Notes: generated by a model not told the origin, from the sequence alone. Shown: positions 19,690-32,019, counted from the stretch's first letter. The stretch: 64,000 bases of DNA from Agrypnia vestita (GCA_016648135.1 JADDOH010023629.1:62001-126000); one strand, 5' to 3'. Numbers and translations: made by a program.

Positions 19690-21355
19690 TATCACGCCGT
19701 TTCCCCGTGGGGTTAGGCAGAGAGGATAGAGGGCCATACTCTTCTGTCCTGACATACAACATTCGCTTCGTCTATATTCATACATCTTCGCATGCAAGCT
19801 CGACGGTTGTTCAGGCTTCTAACAGGAACATCTTCCAGTTAATCTTAATTAATTAAGGTTAATCTGGTTATGCCATGTTTTCCGTGGTCGCCCTCTCTTT
19901 CTGGCGCCGTCAACACTTGTATTATATATTTTTCTTACCATTATTTCCTTATTCATTCGCTCAACATGCCCAAACCACCCTATTTTTATTCTATGTATTA
20001 TGCTACGATCAGCTTTACATTCATTCCTAATATCTTCATTCCTTACTCTATCATACATAGATTTGCCACACATACGTCTAAGGGATCTCATCTCCACTGC
20101 ATTCAATCTACTTCCGTTCCTCTTCTGCCAGCTCCAGGCTTCACTTCCATACATTAGTGTCGGTACCAGAACCCCACTATGTACCGCTAGTTTTGCCTCG
20201 GTAGACATATTTCAAATGGAAATTATTGCATTCAAAGTTCACCCTATTCCCGGGAGATACTCTCATCTCTATATCTTTCTCAACATTCCTCTTCTATCGA
20301 TCATACTTCCCAAATACACAAACTCATTTACTTGTTTCAAACATTCATTGCCTACTAGTATTTCACACGTTGTCTTACTTTCTTCCTTCTCGAATACCAT
20401 CACTTTTGACTTCTTTACATTCATAATAAGGTCACTTTCCTTGCATACATCATACATCCTGCTTACTAGACTTTCTAAGTCTTGTTCGCTATTTGCCATT
20501 AACACTACATCATCCGCGTACAGTAAACAGCATATAATAAAATTACTCATTTTCGCTCCTACATTCATACATTCCAGTTTTTCACACAATTATCCATATA
20601 CAAGTTTAACAGCCATGGAGACATTACGCAACCCTGTTTGACACCTTTTGTTATATCAAACCATGGTGTGAATGATCCATTGATTCTTACACACGTAGTA
20701 CTCCCCTCGTAAAGGGATGCAACTGCGTGCATAAGTATATCGTTCACCTTGTAACCAGAGAGTACGTTCCATAAACTTCCTCTTATAACTCTATCATAAG
20801 CCTTTTGCAGATCTAAAAATGCACAGAAAAGTTTTTGGTTTTTCGCTAAAAACTTTTCCGTCAACACTCGTAGAGAGAATATCTGATCCATGCATCCTCT
20901 TCCACTCACAAAGGCCCCTTGCACGTCCCATACCTTTTCTTTCGTCATCGACCTTACTCTTTCAATCAAAATTCTTCCATAAAGTTTGCCAACCGAGCTT
21001 AAAAGGCTGATTGCCCTGTAATTCCCGCATTCCATTCTCGACCCTTTACCTTTGTAGAGAGGCACGATAACTGCTCTCCTCCAATTCAAAGGGTGTGGCT
21101 CTCCTTCAAACATTTATTAAATAGAGTATGAAGCCACGAAATTATTAATGGGCCACCAGCCTTGAAATATTCGTCAGAAACGTTATCATACACAGCCTTA
21201 CCTTTCTTCATATGCTTAATTGCACACTTTATTTCTTCCATACTTATTTCGCTGACTTCATTTTCATCATTCATACTTCTCTCCGTAAGTATATCGACGG
21301 ATTCCTCTATTAAAGCCTCCTCGCTCTCATACGTTTCCTGAAAATAATTTATCCA
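19690..21355 (-). pseudogene. Non-LTR retrotransposon reverse transcriptase region, 5'-truncated
   Basis: This is a LINE polyprotein fragment on the minus strand, split by frameshifts into four readable pieces. Order from the N-terminal side: EEIKCAIKHMKKGKA (to about 21200); reverse transcriptase blocks RRAVIVPLYKGKG, NYRAISLLSSVGKLYGRIL, QGAFVSGRGCMDQI, FLDLQKAYDRV (catalytic Asp), GVKQGCVMSPWLLNLY; then YADDVVLMA (catalytic YADD, about 20510-20530) and MNVKKSKVMVF; then VNEFVYLG; then PTLMYGSEAW, RRMCGKSMYDRVRNEDIR, GWFGHVERMNKE and GRPRKTW; and finally RRACMRRCMNIDEA near 19790. The 3' end is near 19690 on the plus strand. No endonuclease domain remains, consistent with 5' truncation during insertion. 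Clade not assigned. Confidence 0.93.
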
Positions 21356-21839
21356 TCCTCATCCATTGATATTACTTAATAAAATTAGCTAGAACACGCT
21401 CGTAAATTATTATTTTCAACTTTTTAACTCCTTTTGTAGACTAAATATTTTTAATATGTTTAGTTTTGTTTTATGCCGGCCCATTCAGGAATGAAAATGC
21501 GGTATAAGCCGAGGGATACCTATATTTGGCGCTTGATATCAGTACCATTAGGTACAATGTTCTGACGTCATTATGTTTCGGAGATATTCGACATCATTTT
21601 TTATGGATATGGTAATCCCGTTAAGGGTTATCGCTAGCAGATTATTCACCCGCCCGCCCCGCATTAATTATAAATAGTAGCGATTTCACGAGCTTTCTCC
21701 ATTTCATGCTTTGCTCTATCGCGCGTGATCCGCATATTTTTAAGGCTTCTCATCATTTCTTAATCGTCGGTATCAGTATCATGTCATCTGCGTAGGCAAT
21801 ATCATTAATACGTGTTCATGTGGCGTTCCACATTTTATT
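21356..21839. other. Unassigned DNA between LINE and hAT MITE
   Basis: No coding signal. A CCCGCCCGCCCCGC tract lies near 21649-21663. Confidence 0.45.
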
Positions 21840-21847
21840 CCTTAAAG

Positions 21848-22223
21848 CAGTGCTCCGCAATCTTTTCTCACCCAGGATACCCCAAACTTCTTCCTAGGAT
21901 TACGCGGCACACCAAAAGCTAAAATATATAGGTGTTAAATTGATACACTAATTTTAAAATAAATTTTTGTTTTTTATATGAAAAGTATACAAAAATAAAA
22001 CTATAAAATATATTTTTTTTTACGCAATATTAATAATTGTTATAAAATATTAATTAATTAACAGCGCAACCCGAAGTTCTTGGTCATGACCTTTTTAATT
22101 AATTTTAATTAAATACATAAAGAAAAATTGTAAAATGTCAAATACATTGAATTTGACCGCGGCACACCTGTATCCGGCTTACGGCACACCAGTGTGCCAC
22201 GGCACACCGGTTGCGGAGCACTG
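21848..22223. mobile_element. hAT-superfamily MITE, 376 bp, perfect 8-bp TSD
   Basis: Starts CAGTGCTCCGCAA and ends TTGCGGAGCACTG. The 8-bp CCTTAAAG is exactly duplicated at 21840-21847 and 22224-22231, the signature of hAT transposition. Inside each end GTGTGCC/GGCACAC motifs are repeated (right end GGCACACC several times), as in many hAT non-autonomous elements. The interior is A+T-rich and non-coding. It needs a hAT transposase from elsewhere. Confidence 0.93.
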
Positions 22224-22469
22224 CCTTAAAGCTTTCACTTAAGATATCCGTGTACGTCAAATATTGTTGACATTAAAATAAGGATATAAATTTGATGAGA
22301 TGTGAAATGTGTATAAAAATGAAAAATGAAAATTTCTTAATCTTTTTGATTAAAGAATATCTATTTCTCCATCGAATGATTCTCGTCGCTCTTTTTTGTT
22401 AAAATCTTCATTACTCAAGTATAAAATAATTGAGCAACACTGAAAATGAGGAGAAATTATTAATTTATC

Positions 22470-22700
22470 AAACATAATAATTTCGTTGTCTGTTCGCCTG
22501 CCTGTCTGTCCATCCGTAACTTCGTGTAACGTGCGTAATTTCGTTCGAATTCACGGCTAAAAAAAAACAAATTAAACGGCCTGAGATGGGGCTTGAACCC
22601 CGGGCCAGCAAATCCGAACTGGTCGGTCTAAGCATGTTGCTACGGCCGCCTCTCTGTGGACCGTCAAATAGATACTATAAATTCATAGTAGGTCTTAGCA
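22470..22700 (-). repeat. tRNA-like dispersed repeat, family A
   Basis: Begins with AATAATTTCGTTGTCTG and a CTGTCTGTCC tract, then TAACTTCGTG, CGAATTCACGGCTAAAA, and a tRNA-like core on the minus strand: GTAGCAACATGCTTAGACC as A-box region and GGGGTTCAAGCCCC as B-box stem (about 22585-22665). A tail GTCTTAGCAAAGACGCG follows. The copy at 30895-31130 has the same modules inverted. The cloverleaf is incomplete, so this is a repeat and not a tRNA gene. Confidence 0.75.
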
Positions 22701-22759
22701 AAGACGCGAACCAATGTTCTGTCGTTTTTGGCGGGTTACATTTAGTAAATTATATTGGC

Positions 22760-23248
22760 TGTTTCATGAGTCATTATTTGGGAATATTAAGATGTTAAAT
22801 TTCATTTAAGATTATTTCACCATTAACCAGCGTGATTACGCAAGTATCGTGCTGCGTAAGAAAAAATAACAAGACTGTTTTTCTTCTCATTTTCTTTGAG
22901 GATTTTATCTAAAACGTGTAGTTACTAAAGCAAACACCGCACACTAGTAGTTAATGGGTTTCACCGGATCCCTTTCGTTTTATATCTAGGATTATAATGT
23001 GTATTGTGGATAGCTAGTAATAAAGGAGATGTTTTTCTCCTTTACGGAAGATACCCTTTTTATAGAGAACAGCGCGAGTGTGTACATGGAACTACACAAC
23101 TCCTAATCTTTATCTGATAAAAATATATACCTGTACTTGGTAAATTATTAAATCCGGGATCCTTTGTTTATATTATTTATGTTTGAAGGATATTAAAAAG
23201 TGAAGTTCTTACCGAATTAAATAATAAATATGAATAGCAATATCTTTC
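22760..23248. other. Unassigned DNA
   Basis: No recognisable gene or repeat. TCTATAAAGATAAAAATG near 23249 could be the start (TC-beginning terminus) of the element containing the array that follows. Confidence 0.4.
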
Positions 23249-24275
23249 TATAAAGATAAAAATGTAAATGTTCGTTTGTACAAAATCGCTAATCTCTGAA
23301 AGTTCTTCACCGATTGCTTTGATATTTTGGCACAACGTTGCATTCGAATACGAGGATGTTTTTGTGTGTCTAATTTTTTATATACCTAATTTTTATTTAT
23401 ATAAATAAAAATCCAAATGTTTGATTGTCCTAAATCTTAAATCACCTAAAGTTCTTCAGCTATTGCTTTGAAATTTTGACACAACGTTTCATTCGAATTC
23501 GCAAAAATTATTGAAAAAAATGGTTCGGTACCTACCCTTTCAATACTGATAAATCTATTACAATAAAACTCAACGTCTGTCTTTCTGTTTGTCTGTTCTC
23601 TATACAAATCTACACCGTTTGTCCGATTCGACTCAAATTTTGCATACTTAAGACCCGGCAAGTAATATAGGCAACAATTACTCCCTCCCCCTTTACCCCT
23701 TCCCCTCTCTGTCTTTACCGTTAGACAGATCGGACTCAAAATTTACATATTCTTTAGGACCCGGCGGGTAACCTAGGTGACATTCTCCCCTCCCTGATAT
23801 ATTTTCAATGCAAATCTGCACCATTCAACCGACCGGATTCAAAATTTGCAAACTTATTCCTTAGGGTCCGGCGGATAACACAGGCGACATTTTTCTCCTC
23901 CCCTTTTATCCCTCACCAGTACTTGTTATATTTTCAATGCAAATCTCCCAAATTTGCAAATTTCCTCCCTCCCCCTTTACCCCTTCCCATCCTCTTGATA
24001 TATTTTCAATGAAAATCTGTACCGTTCGACCGATCGTATTCAAAATTTGCAAACTTATTCTTTAGGACCCGGCAGGTAACATGGGCAGTATTTCTCCCTC
24101 TCCCTTTACCCCTTCCCCTCTCTCTAATATATTTTCAATGCATATCTGTACTGTTCGGCCCCACCCCCTCACCTGATATATTTTCTGTACAAATCTACAC
24201 CGTTTGCCGATCTGACCCAAATTTGCATTTTTATTCTATAGGTCCCGGCGGAATACATAGGCCACAATTCCCTCC
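23249..24275. repeat. Dispersed element with tandem 110-130 bp units
   Basis: A leader unit (AAAGTTCTTCACCGATTGC, TTTTGGCACAACGTTGCATT) occurs twice, near 23301 and 23450. An array of about six units follows with starts near 23605, 23712, 23811, 23940, 24011, 24139 and 24190. Each has AAATCTACACCGTTT, CAAATTTGCA, TTAGGACCCGGC and a CCCTCCCC-type tract. The family is the one at 1-540. Some units are shortened. No coding sequence. Confidence 0.85.
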
Positions 24276-24279
24276 TGGA

Positions 24280-25515
24280 TAATAATAAAAATAAAATACT
24301 AAATTAACTGAGTATGGTAATCTTAAAAGTATCTTAAATTATTAAAGAGTTAAGATTATTATTAGGTCGTTGGACATATTGATGTATTAAATAAACGGAT
24401 ATTTTATACGAACCGCACCGTTTTGCTGATTGTGTGATCCAGCGTCATCAGGAGAACGTCGTATCACCGCGGGGGTGGAGGCCGAACTGATTACTTCTAA
24501 AAAAAGTAAATTCGTCGTAAATTATATGCATTTTGTTGTGGAGTGTTCTACGATAGAGGTCGCCAGTGTGCAGTATGTAATGATGGTTGATGATAATGAT
24601 GACGCTGGATAAGACTTCAGAGAAACGTCGAGATTTGCTTCTTAGTGAAATAACGGTTCGTATAAATTATCCGTTTTATTTAACACATAAGTTAAATTGT
24701 CGTGTGGTAGGTACGGGACAGTGGATTAATAATAAATTATTTCCGTTAATTTAGTAATAATGGAACAATCATAATTATTATTTGAAACGCTGCATTATAT
24801 ATTGGGTGACCCCAGAAAGGCATTTAACAATATTATTTCAAAAAGCGCTGCTAAATCTTAGATATCTCACAATGCTCTTCCTTTACCGGATTTAGTTGAA
24901 ATATAGACTTTTAAGTTGATTGAAATATTTACCAGTTCAATGAAGACATATGCTAATTACCTAAATCATATTCAAAATTCTTTTTTGCATAGAAAGTAAT
25001 AAAATAATATATTAAAAAAGAGGGTTGATAGAATTTCACGAAGTTAGAGAAGAATCACTAGATGTCATTAATATATGGCCTCAAGGTTTCAAAAGAAAAA
25101 TCTTTATGAGGTGAAGTTAGCATTTAAAAAAAATAAATTATCATAAAAGTTTTTCAATTTTAATAAAATCGCATTTTTATTTGAAAAGTTTTTTTCAGAA
25201 CATTGGCCCTTCATTCCGGGTTCGAGTCCCAGAGGTGACAGGGTATTTTTGATGAACAGGGTTTCCTAAAGGCAGTAGTCCAAAATAAAAAGTATGACTG
25301 TGCGACATCATTAACAACAAATTGAGCGTCAAATAGGGTGATGAGAAACTCGACCGCTTAGAAATTATTCAAAGTTAATGATTTTCGAGAAATGAGCACC
25401 GTGCTAATTCTCAACTAATTTGGCACACGTGTGCCGTAATAATAAAGGTAACTTGCACATAAGCTATCAGATGTTTGTTAAAGGCTAGTTAAAATAAGTT
25501 AATTAAACATCCCAG
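24280..25515. other. Unassigned DNA with one tRNA B-box-like scrap
   Basis: CCGGGTTCGAGTCCCAG at about 25217-25233 is a good tRNA T-arm/B-box sequence, but no A box or acceptor stem is found upstream, so it is probably a SINE remnant (about 25200-25310). The ORF at 24430-24612 is not recognisable. Confidence 0.45.
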
Positions 25516-25519
25516 TTAT

Positions 25520-25746
25520 AACAAATTCGTTGTCTGTGTCGTTGTCATGTCTATCCGCGTAACTTCGTAAAACGTCCGTAAGTTTTTTATAGCAATTTTT
25601 TTTCGATAAATTATTTTTTACCAAAAATCTTTTTTTCGATTTTTTTTTGTAAAATTATTTTTATGCTAATTTTTATTTATTAAAAAAAATACTTATACCT
25701 TAGAAACCGACATATAAAAATACCGTCATTTCGGGTTACAGCTAGT
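25520..25746 (+). mobile_element. Helitron-like repeat ending in CTAG
   Basis: Begins near AACAAATTCGTTGTCTG with a TATCCGCGTAACTTCG block, has T-rich middle sequence and TACTTATACCTTAGAAACCG, and ends CCGTCATTTCGGGTTACAG-CTAG (CTAG at 25742-25745) followed by T. A shared 5'/middle order is found at 55610-55830 and at 30705-31135 (minus). The hairpin before CTAG is short (CCG/CGG). Class assignment is tentative. Confidence 0.45.
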
Positions 25747-25749
25747 TTG

Positions 25750-27170
25750 CAATAAAAATAGTGTTTTTTTTATAAATTTTGTTTGTTCAGTGGTTTGCTA
25801 ATGTTTCCAAACAATTTTGACTACTGTCTCTGAGACATCCTGCAAATTTTCCTTATGTCCGTCTGTGGGCCCATCCGTGTAGCAAAATCAAATAAAATCA
25901 TATTACATGGCATCATAAAACAATGCACAGTTTATAAAAATTTACAGAGATGAACTAAACTCGTTCTTTAGAAAAGAGGATTTGGACACATAGAAAGGAT
26001 GTCTCCCCTCGCGTGTGTTTAAGACACATTAATACTGCTGTTTAGGTAAGTATTTACTGAAGCATTATTAAATTCCCTAGGAAACAACGTATTTTTTACA
26101 GTAAACGTTGTTATTTTACAAGTAAAAACCTCTTCTTGCAATAAAGTGCGAATTATTTACTACGATATTTTACTTTTCAAGAATATTTTAGTTCGACCTC
26201 TTCATAATTGCTTTAAAATTTACGAGTTCGTAGTAATTTTTTAAACAAGTCAAATGTAATGATTTGGAACCAAACGTATTGGATAAAGTAAAAAGTTGTG
26301 GCACCAAGTTTTTACCGATATATTTACGTCTGTATATGTTGATGATCCGTAATCTGATGTCAATGTCTGTCGCTATTATAGTGAAAAATAAAGTAATTTT
26401 TCCAAATTTTATATTTATGAAATAATTTACTATTACAAATTGTTTTAATTTCCCGTAATTTTTTACGGGTTATTTACAGTTTATAGTATTGACTATAACC
26501 TCAAGGAATATAAGGTATTTTCGATGTCTATTGTCGCGATATTTCACCACGCTCGATATCCATTTGGTATTCTGGTAACATTCAACAGTAGAACAGAATC
26601 GAAGTTATTTTCTCAAATCTATCCGCAATCGTTATGCAAATAAATCCAATTTCTTAGTCGGTACTTTCATCGTAGTCGATTATACTTGCATAACTAGCTG
26701 CAGCGAGGAACCGCTCCAGCGTTAAGTAGTCGTTCCACTTAACCGTGTTCGAGGATTTATTTCAACCCTGACTCTCGCTTCCACGGAGACTTCGTTATGA
26801 GAACAGTAATGGCCTGTACCCACGGAGATACGAGACACGGTGTGATAAGCCTGCGAGATTTGGTTGAGATAAATCCCAGGCTCGTGTACACGTGTCAAGA
26901 TTTTGATTTGGAAATTAACTCAAAGGTTAGCTGGTGTATGGAAGATAGAAGTCAAAACACATGCGCATTAACGTCATATTCTGAAGAAATATACAAACTG
27001 ACAGCATTAAATTGAAAACTTCTTCAATAACTGCAAAACGATTTTGAGGGAGTATTATTTATATAATAAACAAGAATATATTTGTACATTGCATTAACCT
27101 CTAAATTTGTCGAAATATTAATATGTTTCGGGGTCACCAGGATTGAAGGTACCTATACTAAAGATCAAGT
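25750..27170. other. Unassigned; candidate conserved non-coding block at about 26560-26960
   Basis: A perfect hairpin CCCGTAA/TTACGGG (26452-26469) resembles the Helitron-like 3' hairpins but lacks CTRR. From about 26560 the sequence becomes compositionally balanced and non-repetitive (TTATGCAAATAAATCC, GAGGAACCGCTCCAGCG), unlike nearby repeats. A 72-codon ORF at 26797-27015 begins with ATG but is not recognisable. Confidence 0.4.
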
Positions 27171-27178
27171 TTTTATTA

Positions 27179-27644
27179 TACTCCCTTTCACATTTGTATT
27201 GTTTCCAATTTGATATTCTGTCAACATATTCCTCTTGCTTTAAGTTCATGTGGAAAATTTATTCCATGTATATTATTATCCCCAAAACTTAGAGAATATT
27301 GAAAACGTAATAATTGGTATAGGGGGCACGGCGTCGGCGAAACCGTCTGATCGCACCCATGGCTCGAGTCAGATTAGGTGAAACAGGTTTCGCGTCTTCT
27401 CTACGCGTCGGGCTCCTTTCTCATTTGTATGGTTTCCTATCTGAAGAAAACCTTTAAATTTCGAAAAATCCAAAATTTACTATAATTAAATATTTTTAAA
27501 CGAAAATTTGTTAGATCATTTCTATCGTCGCCACGAGTCTGCTTGCAAAGTTTCAGCTCTATTGGATTACGGGAAAAGGCTTAAAAATCGACCCAAAGTT
27601 TTTTCGGCAGACAAGCAGACGCTACGAGTTTAAAGAAAGGGAGT
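27179..27644. mobile_element. MITE with ACTCCCTTTC termini, 466 bp
   Basis: Left end ACTCCCTTTC (27179) and right end GAAAGGGAGT (to 27644) are inverted. The right half contains AATCCAAAATTTACTATAA, CGTCGCCACGAGTCTGCTTG, GGATTACGGGAAAAGG and CAGACGCTACGAG, also found twice at 62317-62955. Non-coding. No clear target duplication. Confidence 0.7.
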
Positions 27645-27771
27645 AAAACTCGAAGTAAAGACATTAACAAAATATGAAAAATATATATATGGGAGATGAG
27701 TAACTTATTAAGAAATAATGTATAAGTAATCTATAAATTGATTTGTAATGATTGTAATTATTTTTATACAG

Positions 27772-28254
27772 GGTTATTTATTTAACATTAATTACCTCGC
27801 AATATTATATTCCTGCTTTAATTATGAGTCGAAAATGTTCAATCAAACACGACTAATTACAATATTTATGGAGATATGCGACATCTAAGTTTGCACTTTT
27901 TTTTCAATATTTCTGGCTTATTTTTTGTAAAACGTTGGACTTTTTCGTTTTCGACTTATTTTTTACAAAACGTTGAACTGTCATTAGGTACAGTTACTTA
28001 ATATCGAATATGAAAAATCATTTTCTTTAACTTGTATTGAATGAAATTTTCATGTTCGATATAAGTTACTGCAATGATAGTTCAACGTTTTGTAAAAAAA
28101 ATAAGTCAGAAATATTGGAAAAAATGCAAACTTTGATATTTCATAACTCCATAACTATTGATTAGGTCATGGCTGTTTGAACATTTTCGACAAATAATCA
28201 AGACAGGAATATATAGTCCTGCAAGGTTCTTAATGTTTTCCAAATAACCCTGTT
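27772..28254. mobile_element. Long palindromic MITE, copy 2
   Basis: Starts CAGGGTTATTTATTTAAC and ends CAAATAACCCTG. It has the same arm modules as 13406-15079 (GAGTCGAAAATGTTCAA, GAGATATGCGACATC, TTTTACAAAACGTTG). It is an uninterrupted, older copy; one arm has a duplicated TTATTTTTTGTAAAACGTTG-type segment near 27925-27975. TATA precedes it but the right flank is TTGA, so the target duplication is not conserved. Confidence 0.85.
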
Positions 28255-28379
28255 GAAATAAAAATCATTTTTTTGACCTTTAATATTAATAAAGGTTTAC
28301 TAATTTTGTGAATTAATTATATATTTTGGAAATAAAAATAAGTGAAAATAGTAGATTAAATATTATAAATAATCAGATC

Positions 28380-28740
28380 CCTTTACTTAGTTAGTTACTT
28401 CCCTTACCGAACCCGCTTCTTTACGTTAACACGAGCTGACATGACGGCTGCTTACGGGTATGTTTTCGTGGCGTGCTGAGGGTTAACGTCAGTATACGAT
28501 TATACCTTTTACCTACCATCGATTGCTTCCGCGTATGTCTCGACTGGCATAGCTTTCATTCGGCGTCTTTCCGAAGGGTTAAGCCAGCGAGTCAAATTAA
28601 TTAAGGACTGACCTTTATATTAACCGTTTCATAACCACCCTACGTGGCTTTCCGCCCCATTGGAAACGTTACGCAACACTATACGCCGAGACACTTGGGG
28701 TAACCGTAAACGGTATCTACGTGTGGGGGGGATTTTACGT
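28380..28740. other. Balanced-composition unique block (candidate regulatory or conserved DNA)
   Basis: About 360 bp of non-repetitive, G+C-richer DNA (CTTTACGTTAACACGAGC, GACATGACGGCTGC, CCACCCTACGTGGC, ending CGTGTGGGGGGG) with no long ORF and no terminal repeats. It stands out from the A+T-rich, repeat-filled surroundings. A conserved non-coding element or old exon are possible; neither is shown. Confidence 0.3.
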
Positions 28741-28937
28741 CTTTATAGCCAGCTTACTTCTTCGGCGAAAATAAATTTAATACAAAACAGATATTCAAAT
28801 TAAACGCAGAGATGTTTTAAAGGAAATTTAATATTTATAACTACAGGGTGAAAACACATTTGTTTATATAAATACACATTTATTTCGGTATCACATTACT
28901 TGTTTTACTGCATCGATAAAATATACATATATTTAGT

Positions 28938-28965
28938 AAGTATATATATATATATATATATATAG
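28938..28965. repeat. (TA)n microsatellite
   Basis: A run of about 13 TA dinucleotides. Confidence 0.9.
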
Positions 28966-29132
28966 ATTTGTTTTGATTATTTCAGTGTTTTTATGTATTC
29001 CAATGTTAAAATGTTTTATGCTTTTAAGTAGATATGTAATTCATTCTTCATTTTATTTTGCATTAAAATATGTCCAGGCTGTAACAACTGTAATATGTGT
29101 GAAAAGTATATTTCTCGTAAATTTTTTTCGAA

Positions 29133-29283
29133 CTTAACTAACCTATTAGGTTAGTTAGGGTGGTAATGTAAGGTTACTGGGTTAGCTTAAGTTAGGTTAC
29201 TTAGGTAAACTTGTGAAAAATGTTACTAACTAACTAACCTAACATAACCAGCCAAATAGTTAGGTTAGTTAAGTGTGTAATCA
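29133..29283. repeat. Inverted cluster of TTAGGTTAGTTA motifs
   Basis: CTTAACTAACCTATTAGG at the left and TTAGGTTAGTTAAG at the right are inverted, with further GTTAGGTTAC and ACTAACTAACTAACC motifs between. It looks like expanded AACCT-type simple sequence arranged as a palindrome rather than a transposon. Confidence 0.6.
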
Positions 29284-29289
29284 GATGTG

Positions 29290-30700
29290 ACGAGCATGTG
29301 TAAGAGATTTTATGACCATATTTTCATTGTGACTTGCTTATTCTGTATCTGCGTTCTGTAATCAAATTGTTTATTTTCTGTTTATTATAAAATAATAAGT
29401 TCATATATAATTTATGTTAATTAAGTTATCATACACATTTTAAAATTATTATTTATTTAACTGTCTATATACATATGCACACACGTAACCGGCAATACAG
29501 AAAAATTTTTAGACTTCATAATCTTAAATTATGTAAACTCAAATATATTTATTATTCTAACCGAAATAATAATATTGTATTATATCGATTTCTCTATAAA
29601 TAACACATTTTTCTATCATCATCAATAAATAATAGAAAGTTTACTTATTATGTCGAACAACTGTGTTTCATATTCAAAATGATTGGTGAGAAAACCATTT
29701 TTGTTTCATATTTTATATACAAATATTTTTAATTTTTTTTTTGCTAATTTGCACGTAAATAGACTATTTAAATAGGCTATTTTATAAACAGGAGTCACTC
29801 AAGACTTTCATTTAAATTCATCCCTTATCCCACTTTTAGCCATTTTCACGACCGATTCCACTCTCTTACCCAATTACATACTCACTTCCAAATGCTCTTT
29901 TGCAAGTTAATCTACTTATACATTTTCTAGCGTCACATTTATCATGGTTACACACAACCTAATACAACAAACATTTTTATTCAAAACATTATTTTACAGA
30001 ATACATTTTTGTACTGTACCGCAGTTGTATGAAGTACCAATCAAATATGGCATAATTTGAAACTGTATATAACGCTGTTGTTTTTATATTTATTGCTTAA
30101 AAATCATGATAATGCATTTTAGTAACAGAATCAAAGAAAAAAGTGATATTCTTATCCGCTTGCCTCCAAATTCCAGGTCATACATATATAAATATTGTCA
30201 GAATTGTGAGTTATGACTGAAACAAATATTCATGAAAAACGATTAAACATCAAATATAATGCTAATCACCTGGATATCTTCGATTCTATCTATGAATAAT
30301 TCTTATCTACAATTTTTTATAACTATATTTTCTTACTTACTACTTTCAAATCTGGAACCTGCATAACAAACTATTGCAACGGCTATTTTGATAACTTGTC
30401 GTTTCTAAACGTCTTTGTCCAAGTTGCAGGTATTCATTGCATAGTTTCAACAAAGGAATAATGTCCTCGTGGGATAAATCTATTATTAAAGCTTTATCAT
30501 TGTTCAGATATTATATATCTCATGGTGTGCGCTTGTATGTGGATTAAAACAATGCATCCCCTAATCCTCTTGGACTTGTGTCCGAAGTTACAAATTAATT
30601 TTGACTCACCGATGGAAATGTATGGACAATACATAAATCAAAAAGAGTGCTTTTATTTAATTATATTATAAGTTAAAACTATTTGTAATCCGTCAATAAT
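29290..30700. other. A+T-rich DNA with nothing recognisable
   Basis: No ORF, RNA or repeat family that I can support. Confidence 0.6.
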
Positions 30701-30704
30701 GATG

Positions 30705-31135
30705 GTACTTTTACATGTCGGTTCCTAAAGAATAAGTATTTACTTATTTATAGCCGACACTCATGAAATAGTAATAACGATTCTTAAAATTTTTTCTATT
30801 TCCCTCACCGGCAGTTTCTAAAGGTAAGTACTATTTTAAACACTGGTGATTATGCTGGGACGAACATGAAATGATTTGCGTCTTTGCTAAGCCCTAGTAT
30901 ATATTTATAGTAAATTTTTGTCGGTCCACGGAGAGGCGGCGGTAGCAACATGCGTTAAGCGGTTCGGGTTTGCTGTCCGGGGGTTGAACCCCTATCTACG
31001 GCCGTTTAATTTGTTTTTTTTAGCCGTGAATTCGAACGAAATTATGGACATTACACGAAGTTATGGACGGACGGAAAGATAGATAGACGGGCGGATAGAT
31101 AGACAAACAACTAAATTATTATGTTTTATTACAAA
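30705..31135 (+). repeat. tRNA-like dispersed repeat, family A, inverted copy
   Basis: The tRNA-like core runs on the plus strand (GCGGTAGCAACATGCG near 30950, CCGGGGGTTGAACCCC near 30978-30993) and is followed by TAGCCGTGAATTCGAACG and a GGACGGACGG / ATAGATAGAC tract, the reverse complement of the 22470-22700 order. The 30705-30840 part (AAAGAATAAGTATTTACTTA) resembles the 3' section of the repeats at 25520 and 55610, suggesting the tRNA-like unit is embedded in that larger repeat. Confidence 0.65.
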
Positions 31136-31786
31136 CGAATACTACACGTAATTTTTGAATTTCGCGGGCTGTATAAGTCGAATTCTCACAATTTTGTTAG
31201 TAGCTAAATTACACGCTTACTTTATTGTTGGCTGTCGAAAAGGTTACACTATTTTATTTTAGTAAGCTTGGTTAATTTTTATTTCAAGAAAGAATGTAAC
31301 AATGATTTCAAAATTCTTGTCAAACAAAAACACCGTTGACGCTTCTGCCTCAAAAATAACCATGAAAAAACGATTTTTTGCCAATTTTTAGAAAATAAAG
31401 ACAGAATCATCGATGGAGCTAAACACCATACAGAAAATTGCGTTCTATTAGTACTTGAGTATACTGAGTATTGGAAGAAGTACTAGCACAAGTGTATTAT
31501 ATCTGATAGGGACTACCTAAAAGGAGATAAAATTAATACGAATAAATAAGGATTTTTTTAAAAAAATTAAAATTTCGGATATTTTTTACTCGTGTATTAA
31601 AGTTAAAGATAAAAAATATTACTAGAATTACAGCGCAAACGGATGCCAAAGGATGCCTTTGGAAAAATTATTCTGGAGTAGTATTTCCAAGAATCCGCCG
31701 CCAGGGGGGTGGCGCGATTTCAAAAAGTCGTTTTGTCTACACTTCAACAGATTATTTCTGATGGGAAGGAGATTTCAAAAACTTTT

Positions 31787-31872
31787 GAAGTGTGCAATTT
31801 AAAGTGTGAGGTTTATAGTGTGCAATTTGAAGTGTGCAGTTTTAATTGTGTAGTTTGAGGTGTGCAGTTCAA
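31787..31872. repeat. Degenerate 14-17 bp tandem repeat
   Basis: Successive variants of AAGTGTGCAATTT, AGTGTGAGGTTT, AGTGTGCAATTTG, AGTGTGCAGTTTT and GGTGTGCAGTTC. Short minisatellite; no coding role apparent. Confidence 0.7.
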
Positions 31873-32019
31873 TTACAAACGTGTGAAGTATGCACTTCGG
31901 TGTAATGAAGTATATACTTCATTGTAGTAATTGGTACAGAGCAGACCCATCACTAGATGGAGGGCAATAACTAGAGCTTGCTGCGCTTAGGGTTGTTTGA
32001 CTGGCCTCTACCTGGCGGC

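Noticed and set aside
20000..20641. 213-codon plus-strand ORF
   Set aside because: It is the antisense of the LINE reverse transcriptase on the minus strand; the translation is low-complexity Ser/Leu/Phe.
25210..25240. tRNA gene suggested by a perfect B-box sequence
   Set aside because: No A box, acceptor stem or anticodon arm upstream; likely a SINE scrap.
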